From Pelargonium cotyledonis (lineage: Eukaryota; Streptophyta; Magnoliopsida; Geraniales; Geraniaceae), in the NCBI GenBank assembly GCA_036897625.1, contig JAYMTA010000527.1, positions 1 through 27,355 of the forward strand: a stretch of DNA of 27,355 bases, in the 5' to 3' direction. The position numbers and the translations under genes are program-made. Under the pieces are notes generated by a model. It had not been told where the DNA came from, did no database searches, and saw only the letters and a program-made list of their open reading frames with translations. Shown one piece after another: positions 9,185 through 20,077 of the stretch (positions are counted from its first letter, which is position 1; every line of letters starts with the position of its first letter).

Positions 9185-9904
9185 TTTACAATCAAATTTT
9201 ACTTTTGACTGAAATGAAACAACTTCATTTAAATGGTTGACAAAGCTTATAGCAGTACAAAAGAGAAAAACCAACTTAACAAAACATAACAAAAGATCAC
9301 TGTAGCTGAGTTTGGGCCTAGCCTAAACTGGGCATCACAGATGACCAAAAGCAGCAAAAAAAAAAAAAATGGAAAACGACCCAAAAGCCATACTCCAAAT
9401 AGAAGATCTCTGTAGCTGAGTATGGGCCTAGCCCAAACCGGGCATCAGAGATGACCCGGATCATTTCAAAAGAAGTTGACGACGTACAATGATCCGGATC
9501 TCTAACCGCCAACGTCCTCCTGCTTCACTCCCTTGGCCCCGACAATGGTGTCGAAGCCCTGTATTCCACGATCCAACCGCCTAGACCGTCGCCCGCCGCC
9601 GATCCCGCATCATCCTGCCCCCCCTACCCGCTTCCTTTTGAAAGCCACCGCCACCACCCGTCGCCAAACCCGCATCATCACGTCGTCTCCGTCTGCCTCC
9701 GCCCAACAGATCCGCGCACCTGCCTTCGTCTACCACGCACCTGCCTCCGTCTCACTTTCCGGTAACTCTCACCCTTCGAACCAGCGCCGGAAGCCATCAA
9801 AGCTGGCCGATCTCGCCGCCACTGAAACCCTAAAGAACAGCTACCAAAACCCTACAGGAAGGGACCTCACAAGAGAGTCCGTCGCTTTTTACAATCAAAT
9901 TTTA
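9185..9904. repeat. Exact 17-bp direct repeats flanking a 686-bp island
   Basis: TTTACAATCAAATTTTA occurs at 9185-9201 and again at 9888-9904 and brackets 9202-9887. The enclosed DNA is GC-richer from about 9490 on than its AT-rich surroundings. It also contains a 110-bp-offset internal duplication and an A14 tract (9356-9369). The repeats look like the target-site duplication of an insertion, but no poly(A) tail abuts either copy and no transposon ends were recognised. A weaker third copy (CAATCAAATATTA) sits at about 9929-9941. Confidence 0.55.
9300..9457 (+). repeat. Direct repeat, two ~47-bp copies 110 bp apart
   Basis: Copies at 9300-9346 and 9410-9457 both begin CTGTAGCTGAG, continue with TGGGCCTAGCC, and end GGGCATCA then AGATGACC, with a few mismatches. 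They lie just before the unrecognised ORF. Confidence 0.8.
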
Positions 9905-9913
9905 TTTCTTTGA
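9545..9913 (+). CDS. Unrecognised basic Ser/Pro/Arg-rich ORF, possibly a fragment
   Basis: An ATG in good context (ACAATGG) opens 122 codons. The product is basic and rich in Pro, Arg, Ser, Thr and Ala. Its first ~60 residues, with few acidic ones, could pass for an organelle transit peptide, and KLADLAATETL follows near residue 89. I do not recognise a family. Its last codons (from about 9888) fall in the 17-bp flanking repeat, so the stop is supplied by flanking DNA. That suggests a truncated exon or an inserted gene piece rather than an intact gene. A possible donor GTAACT at 9762 could allow splicing. The ORF ends about 315 bp before the PARP1 start codon, so it may overlap the PARP1 promoter. 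Confidence 0.3.
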   Translation: MVSKPCIPRSNRLDRRPPPIPHHPAPPTRFLLKATATTRRQTRIITSSPSASAQQIRAPAFVYHAPASVSLSGNSHPSNQRRKPSKLADLAATETLKNSYQNPTGRDLTRESVAFYNQILFL

Positions 9914-9982
9914 AGAAAAAAAAAATTGCAATCAAATATTAAATTAGTAAAAATTGCCGAGCCTGATTCGGGTCGGGTTGAT

Positions 9983-10023
9983 GGCCCATAAAGCGCCAGA
10001 TATGTAAACGAGTGAGTGACTCA
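9983..10023 (+). promoter_or_regulatory. PARP1 proximal promoter motifs
   Basis: GGCCCA (9983-9988, a site II element in reverse) is followed by GAGTGAGTGACTCAG with a TGACTCA bZIP-type core at 10017-10023. No convincing TATA box was found; CCATAAAG near 9986 is the nearest candidate. The assignment rests on motif matching only. Confidence 0.35.
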
Positions 10024-10161
10024 GTGAGTGATTGAGCGAGTGAATACCAAACCCCAAAAGGTTTTCAAATTTCAAGAGAAGCAATCATCGTCGTCTTCAC
10101 CAACAGAAGATTCTCCAAAGATTCTTCGTCTTCTTCCATAGCTACATATAATCAATCTCAG

Positions 10162-10165
<4 letters not shown>

Positions 10166-10200
<35 letters not shown>
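10166..10200 (+). repeat. (AG)17 microsatellite in the PARP1 5' UTR
   Basis: An uninterrupted AG repeat ends 26 bp before the PARP1 ATG. GA/CT repeats in plant leaders can bind BBR/BPC factors and are length-variable. Confidence 0.9.
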
Positions 10201-10204
<4 letters not shown>

Positions 10205-10226
10205 TTGCTTATTTACATAGAAAGCC

Positions 10227-13200
10227 ATGGCAACGCCTCAGAAGCCATGGAAGGTGGAGTACGCCAAGTCTGGAAGGTCATCATGCAAGACCTGCAAGAG
10301 CTCCATTGACAAAGAGGTGCTCAGGCTCGGCAAGATGGTCCAGGCCAAGCAATTCGACGGACTCATGCCTGTACGTGCAGTTTCTCCATTTCCGCTTTCT
10401 CTTCAATCCTACGCATTTTGTTTATCTCTGCTAGGTTTTGCAACTCCGTCGTTGCGTTTCACTGTAACCAACTGCATTGTTTGTCTCTTTATTATTTTTG
10501 TGCACAGTGTTAGGGTTTTATTTGAGCAGCATTGTGATTAGTTTTATAATTCACAGCACCAGAGAGTTTGGAGCTACACATTTGATTTGACTTTGTTAAA
10601 TGGAGATGGAGTATTGTGGCTGAACCCTACTTTTTTGGATTAGGGTTTTATAGTTTTGAGTGCTATTTCGTTTCTGCATTTATGTGATTCTATCTCTTTA
10701 TGCCGTTGTTTCACCTTTTTTTTTTTTTGGGTAGGCAAATTGCTATGCATATATGTCATTAGAGCTGTTATTGTGTGATGCGGCCTTAAGTTCTGGATAT
10801 GCAGAACATGAACATTCGATATATAAAATGGTGAAAAAAACGAAGATCGATGCTCTAAGAAGAAAGAATTGCAGAGTATGCAATTCAAGAGTGAGGGATT
10901 GAGAAGGAGGAGATAAACCGACCATTCACTAATTGGACTCAAATAACATTATAAAAGGCCCAAGTTTTTTGGCATGCATGCGTTCATTGATGTGATGTCA
11001 GTGTGTATAGAATTTGGTATTGGAAAATGTTTTAAGGGCAATGGTGAAAAACAATGAGTTTGTAAATATAATGTTCTTCAAAACTTTTGCCAACTTGCTT
11101 TGAGACTGATTGATGTTTTCTTTTTATGAATCAGATGTGGAACCACGCAAACTGCATCCTGAAGAAAGGAAACCAAATAAAGTCGTATGTCCTCATGAAA
11201 TTGTTTATTATAAATTCCTTCAAGCTACCATAGGTATAATCATTTGTTAATTTTTTGCCTTTTTCATGCTTTTAGCATTGACGATGTTGAAGGCATAGAG
11301 ACGCTTCGATGGGAGGATCAGCAGAAGATCAGAAAATCTGTGGAGGAGGGTGGACCAGGACCCTCAGCTAAGAAAGTTACATCCGGATCCTCGTCTAAAA
11401 AGGCTGCAACAACCTCAGAATGTGCTATTGAAGTCTCACAAACTTCTCGGGCTACTTGCAAGCTCTGTGGCCAAAAGATAATGAAAGACGAGGTGATTTT
11501 TTTGTTTTTTTTATTGCCTTTACCTTTTGAAGCTACTTATAATATTTGGATGAAATCCTAGGTTGAGAAATAATATCTGTTAACTTTAGCAGTGGAAAAC
11601 CAAAACGTATGATTGTAGAAGATTAAGAGCTTGCAGAAAAAATTGTTATTGTATGTATAAGTTATAATTTGTGTAGTTCAAATACCATATTACGCAGCCT
11701 TGCATCTACAAGGACATGGGGTCTAAGGTACCTTCAATATTTCATTATCATGATAGTTCTCTTTGGTTTGGTTGCTACAATTGTTATTAATGAAGTATCT
11801 TATGAAATCTCTGTGTTCTACGGGTAGTGCTAATAATCTGGATCTCCCCCTGTTGATGTTTTTGGGGTCATATTGATGTATCTACTCACACATAACTTTT
11901 AGTTGTGCATATTTCTTTGTTAAATTCTTTCAAACTTACTATAGGTTCGTATATCCACTAAACCTGAGGGTCAAGGAACCAGGGGCTTGGCGTGGCACCA
12001 TGCCAAATGTTTCCTGGAATCATCCCCATCTACCCAAGTGGAGAAGTTGTCTGGATGGGAAAGCCTCCAAGATTCTGATCGGGCTGCTATTTCTGCCACA
12101 GTAAAAAGGGGTGGTATGGAATTTGTTTCAAAGTTGTCTATGCAGCTGTAGTGACCATTCATATATTTTTACAATTACTCTACCTTTCTCATTGGTGTAG
12201 TCTTTTCAGATGCAAAATCTGAGGCTCAAGAGGATGCAAAACTTCTACAGTCAACTCCCAAAGCTGGTAAAAAACGTAGAGAAGATATAACTGATGACCA
12301 AAAGTCAAAAGTTGTTAAGTTTGAAGGAGATGTATCAACAAGCAGGACTACGTCTGCAAAGAATCCCAATAATCTGGGAGATGAGAGTAAAATGGAGGCA
12401 CAAACTAAAGAACTGTGGGCACTAAAAGATGATCTAAAGAAGCATGTGACAACAGCAGAGTTGCGGGAAATGCTTGAAGCTAATGGTCAAGATTCGTCAG
12501 GATCAGAACTTGATTTGCGTGACAAATGGTTAGATTTTTCAATGCAACTATTGTCATGCATTTTATAAAATATCGTTTTACCGTTACCGTACAGTTTCAT
12601 AGTCCTCAACAAGATATCACAAATTATTTTTCTAGGGGCAGTTAGTTTGTTACTTTATTGCATGAATCTGTTTCACTTTTCTACTGTTTGAAAGTGGATG
12701 ATTCTTTTATTTATTATTTCTTGATATCCTAGAAGTTGATTAAAGATTGTACGACTATGAACATCATATTTATAATCCTCACAAAAAAGAAAGGAAAATT
12801 AAAGTCACTGAACTTATTTCATGGTGTTGCAACATGACTATGTATTTATTGATTTTAACTCTTAACCAGTGCTGACGGGATGCTATTCGGAGCACTTGGT
12901 AGCTGCCCCTTGTGTTCTGGTTCTCTTCGTTATTCTGGAGGCATGTATCGCTGCACTGGTTACTTGTCAGAATGGAGCAAGTGTTCGTACGCTTCTTGTG
13001 AACCAGAACGTCACCCGGGGAAGTGGAAAGTACCAGAAGAAACAAATAATCAATATCTTAGCAAGGTATTATGCGTAAGGCTCGTGCTATTATTAATTAT
13101 TTGAAATCAAGTAGTAATAATTGTAATTCATTCTTGGCAGTGGTTTAAATCACAAATGGTTAAGAAACCTGTTCGGATACTGCCCCTACTACCATCCAAC

Positions 13201-15577
13201 TTGTCTTCAGGAAGTCAATCAGCTGCAGGCCAATCTCCTTTATCAAAGGCTGATGGTTTGAAAGATTTAAAAGTTGCTTTTTCTGGATTGCCAAAAGAAT
13301 CCATGGTATGGGTTTTCTTTTTTATTTGGATGTGTACTCTTATTTATCAACTTTATGTTGATCCAATTTTGAAGAATATAACCAGTGGTCTAAATGGATT
13401 AGTAGTTATTTGAGAGGAGTGTGTTTTTTTACTTTTCTTTTCTTTTTCTTTTCAGGAAGAATGGAAGAACAAAATCAAGAGAGAAGGTGGAGTGGTCCAT
13501 GCCAAGGTTGCAAAAAGTGTGTGCTTAAAGCCCTCATTAAGATTTAAATTAGTTGCTTCCAATATTTCATTATGTTTTCTTGCTTAACAAATGATATTGC
13601 AGACACTGATTGCTTAGTTGTAAGTGGAGGGTTGGACAATCCAGATGCGGAGATGAAGAAGGCAAGGTAAACCTGTTCTTGAATGCTGTTTGTGATTACT
13701 TTAAATCTTCCTTTTTATTTTTAATAGTTCTCACTAATCTGACTCAGATGTTGGAATGGTTCTATGCTGATAGGAGGATGAAAATTCCTATTGTTCGAGA
13801 AGATTATCTGGTTGACTGTTTCAAACGTCAGAAAAAGCTGCGATATGACTTGTACAAAGTTGAAGCAGTCGGCGAGGTCTCCGGTGTGGTCACTGTTAAA
13901 GTAAAAGGGCGAAGTGCTGTGCATGAATCTTCTGGACTGCAAGATTCAGGTCACATTCTTGAGGAAGGGAAAAGCATCTATAACACAACTCTAAACATGT
14001 CTGACTTATCAACTGGTGTTAACAGGTTGTGATTCCACATTCTTTGTTCAAAACCAGTGTGTTTAGTCTTACCTACTTTATCCATGGGATATTGCATTAT
14101 GATTTACCAAATCATGAGAACAAGGTTTGATTCGGAGGAGGAATGAAAATAGACAGAATTGTGGGGTTAAATGTTTTCCATGATTGTAACTAAGTGTGTG
14201 GTTTGGTTTCAATTTGTCTCCTGAGTTATACTTCCTTTTGATGCTTTTACTTTTTTGTTTTCAAATTATACATTTTTGTTTAACCAATTCTAACCATTAT
14301 TTGTTTTCTTCTTGAAGTTACTATATCCTCCAGATTATTCAAGATGATAAAAATTCAGATTGTTATGTGTTTCGCAAATGGGGTCGAATAGGGAATGAGA
14401 AAATTGGAAACAACAAACTGGAAAAGATGTCAAAATCAGACTCAATCTGTGAATTTAAACGTTTGTTTCTTGAGAAGACTGGAAATCCGTGGGAAGCATG
14501 GGAAGAAAAACTAAATTTTCAAAAGAAGCCTGGCAGATTCTACCCATTAGACATTGTACTGCTTTCTTTTCTTCTTATCCAAAGTACATGCTATTTATTT
14601 ATTTATTGTTTGAGTACTCATCTCTTATAGTATTGAGTTTATAGGATTATGGGGTGAGCAAACAGTTGCCCGAGAAGAAGTCAGACTACACAGACAGTAA
14701 ACTTCCTCCTCAATTAGTCGAATTAATGAAGATGTTGTTTAATGTGGAAACATACAGGTAACAACTTCATTATATTCTCTATACTTGTCTAGTAATTTAA
14801 GTCTGACAGATCAACTGTTATTTTTGCAGAGCTGCAATGATGGAATTTAAGATTAATATGTCAGAAATGCCGCTTGGAAAGCTTAGCAAAACTAATATCC
14901 AGAAAGGTAGATACCTTTGAACTTCTCATATTGTTTTTTCTCAGAGGCACTGAGAAATGTAATTTTTGTGGAATTTGACTTGGAATATGCAGTAGTTTAA
15001 TGTCTCTGAATCTTTTTGCTATTATTTTCACCAGGTTTTGAAGCATTAACAGAGATACAGAATCTTCTAAGTAGTAATTCTCATGATCCTTCTGTCAAAG
15101 AAAGTTTGATCATTGATGCCAGCAATAGATTTTTTACTGTGATCCCGTCTATACATCCACATATAATTATGGATGAAGATGATTTTAAGTCAAAGGTAAG
15201 AAATTCTGACTGAAATGGTTTCACATATCTTGACAAGTAAATAACACGTCTCTTTAGTGTCTCACTGTTGGAAAATGATTTCTTCACCTTGTTTCCTTAA
15301 ACTGTCATTCTATTAGGAGTGTGTAAATATTAATTTAATAGTTATTTTTCATGATATTGTGATTTCCTGCTCTTCTTTATTGTTGTGTTTATATTGGTGG
15401 TTTCCTTCGTATATACATAAGCCTAACTGCCAAATGATCTTGCCCTCAGACTTATTAATGATCTGACTAACTACACGAGTTTGTCATGTATGTTTTGTTG
15501 TGGCCATCTCTCTAGATTGCAAAAAAAGTTGTATAGCTTCTGTTCATGAACAATTAGTATTCCTCATTGTTTCGTTG

Positions 15578-15622
<45 letters not shown>

Positions 15623-17973
15623 TGATAAAAAGAACAGCATTATGCATGTACCTAGCAAACACATATAAATGCAGCTGTCTTTGAAGTTTGAACTATGTAA
15701 AGTATTATCAAAGGGTTTAAGTTGAAATATGGTATTGCATAAAATTCAGTCCAGGTCAAACTATGAACAGAATGAAGAAACTATGTTTGAAATAGTTAAC
15801 TGAAATGTTAAATTTTGAAAATATTTGAGAATGACAAACTTGGCCCTAAATGATAGGGAGGTGCTTAAATGTTTAAAAAACAAAAATCATGTTTAAAGAA
15901 TCTAATTGCCAACTACTTAGCTTGGTTCTGCAAATTATTTGACGTGTGTCAAAGCCAAAATTTCTGTAGTCGGCACATTTCTATGTTGTATGGGAGCTCA
16001 TGAGAGAGGATATCTCTTTGTTACTTTTTATGGGAATGGTTGAAAATTGGGAATTAAGATACAGATATACATGTCTAACTTTCACCTGTCAATTCAAGTC
16101 TGAATTTCGTCTGTCTTCATACAAGAATGATACTCTGTTTGTGTTTGGTAGGTAAAAATGTTAGAAGCTCTCCAGGACATTGAAATAGCTTCCAGATTAG
16201 TAGGTTTTGATGTTGATAACCATGAATCCCTTGATGAGAAGTATAAGAAGCTCCATTGTTGTATTAATCCACTTCCTCATGATAATGAAGATTATCGTTT
16301 GATTGAGAAGTATCTCCTTACTACCCATGCCCCTACACATAAGGTAAGTGTTCTTGACAACTTGCACCATGAGCTCTTATGCCATTATATGTTATTATTC
16401 ATTTGTTACTATATTTAACATATTATCTGATTGTACTGTGTGTATCATCCCCAGGAATGGTCCCTTGAGCTGGAAGAAGTTTTCGCACTTGATAGGGAAG
16501 GAGAATATGACAAGTTTGCTCCCTATAGAGAGAAGCTTAAGAACAGAATGCTCCTCTGGCATGGTAAGCTTGAAAGCTGGAAACTTACAGGAAGTTTCCC
16601 ACTGTCAGATGTGAATTTTCTGTGGCAAGGATTGTGGGATTATGATGGAGCATATGAAAAAGGGTTGAATTACATGTCGAAGTGAGACTAAACATTCTCT
16701 CGGTCTCTTAATGCAGGTTCTCGCCTAACAAACTTTGTGGGCATACTTAGTCAAGGTCTAAGAATCGCTCCTCCTGAAGCTCCAGCCACTGGCTATATGG
16801 TTCTCTCTCTCTCTCTCTCTCTCTGATTCCTTGCGTTCATAGACCTAATTGAGATAGAATTCTTACTGTTGAATTTTTTACAATATAGTTTGGAAAGGGC
16901 ATTTACTTTGCTGATCTGGTCAGTAAGAGTGCTCAGTATTGCTATACTGATAAGAAAAGTCCGGTGGGCTTGATGCTACTAAGTGAAGTTGCGCTCGGAG
17001 AAGTCTATGAGCTGAAGCAAGCAAAGGTGAGATTTCATGATAAGTGTGGGGGGTATGGACGTATGATGTCCATAATGCATGAGTTCACTTGTTTTGATAT
17101 TGATTGACAATCTTGCACTCTGTCCACCCATGATGCACGGACACTCATCTTCTCAACATACACGTTGCCGATATGTGTTTAACACTCAGACACTCTTTGA
17201 ATATGTGTCGGACACTTGATTGAATGTGTTTGACGCTTTGAAACACATTGACGAACATGACTTGATGTAACTCATGCACTACAATAGCAAATATAATATA
17301 TCATTTACTATTGTTGAACATATTCTTAGCGTATCATGTCTATGGTTGGATAAAAATTGTGTCGCTGTATTTGTGTTGAGCTGTGTTCCGTATCTTGTGC
17401 CCGTGCCTATGCAACGTGACTGTCCACTAATTCGAACATGCACGTATTATATCCATATCCTAGCACCCCATCGTAATTATGTGTAGTTTTGGATTCATTT
17501 CTCCATCGGCCAATAGTTGTTTTCAACGTGTGAAGTGGGAAATATTCCCAAACATATACATTAGCTTTACCAATTCTCTTGTCCCCTTCCAATATTTTTC
17601 TTCTTATTATTGTGATATAGTACATGGATAAACCTCCCAAAGGAAAGCACTCTACAAAAGGGCTTGGCATGAAGATACCACAGGAGTCGGAATATGTAAA
17701 GTGGAGAGATGACGTTGTTGTTCCATGTGGTAAACCGGTGTCTTCGAATGTCAAGTCATCTGGGTTGATGTACAATGAGTATATTGTGTATGATGCAGCA
17801 CAAGTAAGATTTCAATCTCCATAATTTGCATCATACAATCTGTTGACGACAACTTTCAAAAGTCTACTGCATATTGTGTGCGTATTTTCACTGATAACTG
17901 ATTAGGAGGTTTCAATGTTTTGCAGGTTAGAATGCAGTACTTGCTGAAGGTGAGGTTTCATCACAAGACTTGA
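10227..17973 (+). CDS. PARP1: Poly(ADP-ribose) polymerase 1 (zinc-finger PARP)
   Basis: A nuclear sensor of DNA breaks that builds poly(ADP-ribose) from NAD+. The twenty exons give 995 residues (Arabidopsis 983): 10227-10370, 11135-11184, 11276-11492, 11945-12113, 12201-12528, 12870-13065, 13141-13305, 13456-13516, 13603-13666, 13774-14025, 14318-14555, 14645-14757, 14830-14906, 15035-15195, 16152-16343, 16455-16563, 16717-16799, 16889-17026, 17621-17803 and 17926-17973. Zinc finger 1 uses C20, C23, H52 and C55; finger 2 uses C126, C129, H156 and C159; the Zn3/PADR1 site uses C315, C318, C331 and C341. A KKRR signal (217-220) may be nuclear. A BRCT domain (about 405-490), a WGR domain (about 545-640) and the helical regulatory domain precede the catalytic fold. 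The triad is complete: H845 (LLWHGSR), Y879 (GKGIYFAD) and E972 (YNEYIVYD). The exon 4 donor (12114) is chosen by frame. Confidence 0.97.
15582..15619. repeat. (TA)n microsatellite in PARP1 intron 14
   Basis: About nineteen TA units in the longest PARP1 intron (15196-16151). The tract is self-complementary and likely length-variable. The rest of this intron shows no recognised element. Confidence 0.9.
16802..16824 (+). repeat. (TC)11 tract abutting the PARP1 intron 17 donor
   Basis: The TC repeat begins one base after the intronic GT (16800-16801), so donor positions +3 onward are repeat. See the findings. Confidence 0.9.
17085..17420. repeat. Degenerate GACAC/GTGTC-rich interspersed repeat in PARP1 intron 18
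   Basis: The stretch is rich in CGGACAC, GTGTCGGACAC, GTGTTTGACG and similar strings in both orientations. Such text recurs as dispersed repeats in plant genomes, but I cannot name the family or its ends. It explains the large size of intron 18 (17027-17620). Confidence 0.35.
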
Positions 17974-19020
17974 AATGCTAGCTAGGTAAGTGGATATTTG
18001 CCGGATTTTGTGGAATGTTATATAGTCCTTAGTTGTGTATGAAATGCCAGTAGGGTTTCATGGGTTGGATTGGTTATCCGTTTAGTTGGTTACTGCTAGA
18101 TCACTGAGCTGTAACACGGAACTCAGTCTTCTTTTTTTCAATCTTCCCTGAGCTGGACTTCACAGTCACAGCTATGTGTCCATGATGGTAAGATCTCATT
18201 TTGGGGTTTACTGGAGATCTTTCGGAGTTAAGTTCTTGGCTCATTAAATGGTATCTGTAAATAATGGTAAGTCTTGAAACACTGAAATTCAATGTATCAA
18301 GAATTTTCTAGTCGCAAATCTTCTCCTCCTCTACGTAGTGCCATATGTTTCTTTTTGTTTTGTTTTGTTTTGTTTTTGTATCTACTTGCATATGCCTTGT
18401 TCAATGTTTCTTGCTACACGAGTTTTCCTGCGTTTTATAGGAATGTTATAGAAGTTGTCTGGTGAAGTAAATCCCGCCTTAAGTAGAATTTACCGGTACA
18501 TTGTATTGAGTGGTTCTTGATGGGGAAGATGATAACATATAACACGAGCGGCTTGCGTATGCCATGTGCAGCTCTATATAACTGTGAATGACGGTTTTTG
18601 GCTTGTGAAAGACGAGAAGGGCTTTGGGGTACATAGCTTCACCTCGATTATATGACTATTTGGGATGAATGGTTGGGCGAAGATAGACCATACAAACTCA
18701 GTCTTTGCTGATGCTCGGGCTGTGTCCTCCTTAGGTGATGTGGGAACCATGACACATTATTGGGAGATGGTACTTTTGGACTGAGAAAAGTGTCCATTTT
18801 CCTTAGTCAAGGTGACGAAACCCACCTTTTGATGTCTTGCTTCTTATCATTTAGTTGCTAGTTGCTTCTCTTTCCTTTCCCTTTTTCATTTCTATTATTT
18901 ATGTGGTCTATGATGGGATTCGGTTGGTCTTGCAACTTTTGGAAGAATCAGTTGTTTGCATATTAAGGTTTTGGGAGTACTTTGAGTTGTCAATTCATGC
19001 GTGTATGTGGTGTTTGTGTG
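17974..19020. other. PARP1 3' UTR and spacer
   Basis: The start is likely PARP1 3' UTR. No coding exon with family features was recognised. A (TTTTG)n-like run lies at about 18351-18377. Confidence 0.4.
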
Positions 19021-19024
19021 CAGT

Positions 19025-19330
19025 ACGATCTAACACGAACACGACACGTTAACACGGTAATTAAATAGACCATGTTGACACGACATGATTGACACGAATA
19101 TGATCCATCGATTATGCATCATAGAATCAACATGTTTGGCACGTTCTTTGGATTAAAATACAATTATACTCATTAAGCGTACATGTTGGGCATGTTGTGT
19201 GTGTCAACACTATTAGTAAATTGTGCGCTCGTGATTTAGAGGCTTAACACGAACATGACACGATCATCATACATGTTGAATTCTCCAACAAGAACATGAC
19301 AAGACTGATATGATTATGATATATGGTCAA
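19025..19330. repeat. Degenerate ACACGA-rich interspersed repeat
   Basis: The stretch is dense in AACACGAAC, GACACGA and CACGACATG strings, with TAACACGAACATGACACGA recurring near 19246. The pattern resembles a common dispersed plant repeat of uncertain class. No terminal repeats or target duplication could be fixed. Confidence 0.4.
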
Positions 19331-19394
19331 TTGGTTTCATTTTGTATGATATAATTTTAGAAGTTACATGAAACTATGTATACTTAATTATATA

Positions 19395-19475
19395 TTCACT
19401 CCGTTCCAAAACGATTACAGACATAGTTGTCTAAATTTATGATGGGAAATGAGAATGGAAGTGTCTATTTTAGCG
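19395..19475 (+). mobile_element. Possible solo Stowaway-like terminus
   Basis: CACTCCGTTCCAAAACGATT resembles a degenerate Stowaway terminal inverted repeat (CTCCGTCCCAAAA-type). No partner terminus was seen before the complete MITE at 19812, so this may be a truncated element. Confidence 0.35.
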
Positions 19476-19811
19476 TGTTAGGACTATAAATTTGAGGTCG
19501 CATAGTGATTTTAAACTTGTTTTTGTGTCCAAATGTACACAAAATCACCAACATTGGTGCTGCTCTATTGGTTAGGCTCATTGATTGAATGGTTTGGAGA
19601 GCTCTAATTTCATGACCGTTTTGAATGGTATTTAATTGTGAAGAGCTCAATTTCCAAGCTTTTTACCTCCTTTTCTTCAGAGACTTCTCAAAGTCAAAGC
19701 AACCCCATAAATGACACAACCAACTCATTGCTTCAAAACCAGCACTCAACTCTATGTTTAAGCACAATTAACACTCTCACCCCCCCTTTAATTGCTTGAG
19801 ATTATTATATA

Positions 19812-20075
19812 GTCTCTAAGTTCTAAAATAAGTGTTTTGTTTCCATTTTTTACAAAAATTAAGAATTACAAGATAATTTAGTGTGTTTTCAATATAACCC
19901 TCACTTTCTCCACCTACATCTCATGTGCACCCCATATGCAGATTTACCCATGTGCATAAGTGATAAGAGTAATATAGGAAGAACACTAATATAATAGCAT
20001 AAAAATAGAAACAAGACACTCATTTTGGGACAAAAAATTTAGACAAACAAGACACTCATTTTGGGAGTGAAGGAG
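19812..20075. mobile_element. Stowaway-like MITE with TA target duplication
   Basis: A 264-bp AT-rich element between TA dinucleotides (19810-19811 and 20076-20077). Its ends are imperfect inverted repeats: the left reads AAAATAAGTGTTTTGTTT at 19826-19843, and the right, reverse-complemented, reads AAAATGAGTGTCTTGTTT. The right terminal motif GACACTCATTTTGGGA also occurs a second time about 36 bp inward. There is no coding capacity. TIR, length and TA target fit a non-autonomous Tc1/mariner-type element. Confidence 0.75.
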
Positions 20076-20077
20076 TA

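Noticed and set aside
9318..9512. Minus-strand 64-codon ORF in the island
   Set aside because: It runs through the A14 tract and the direct repeat, with a low-complexity Phe run and no recognisable features.
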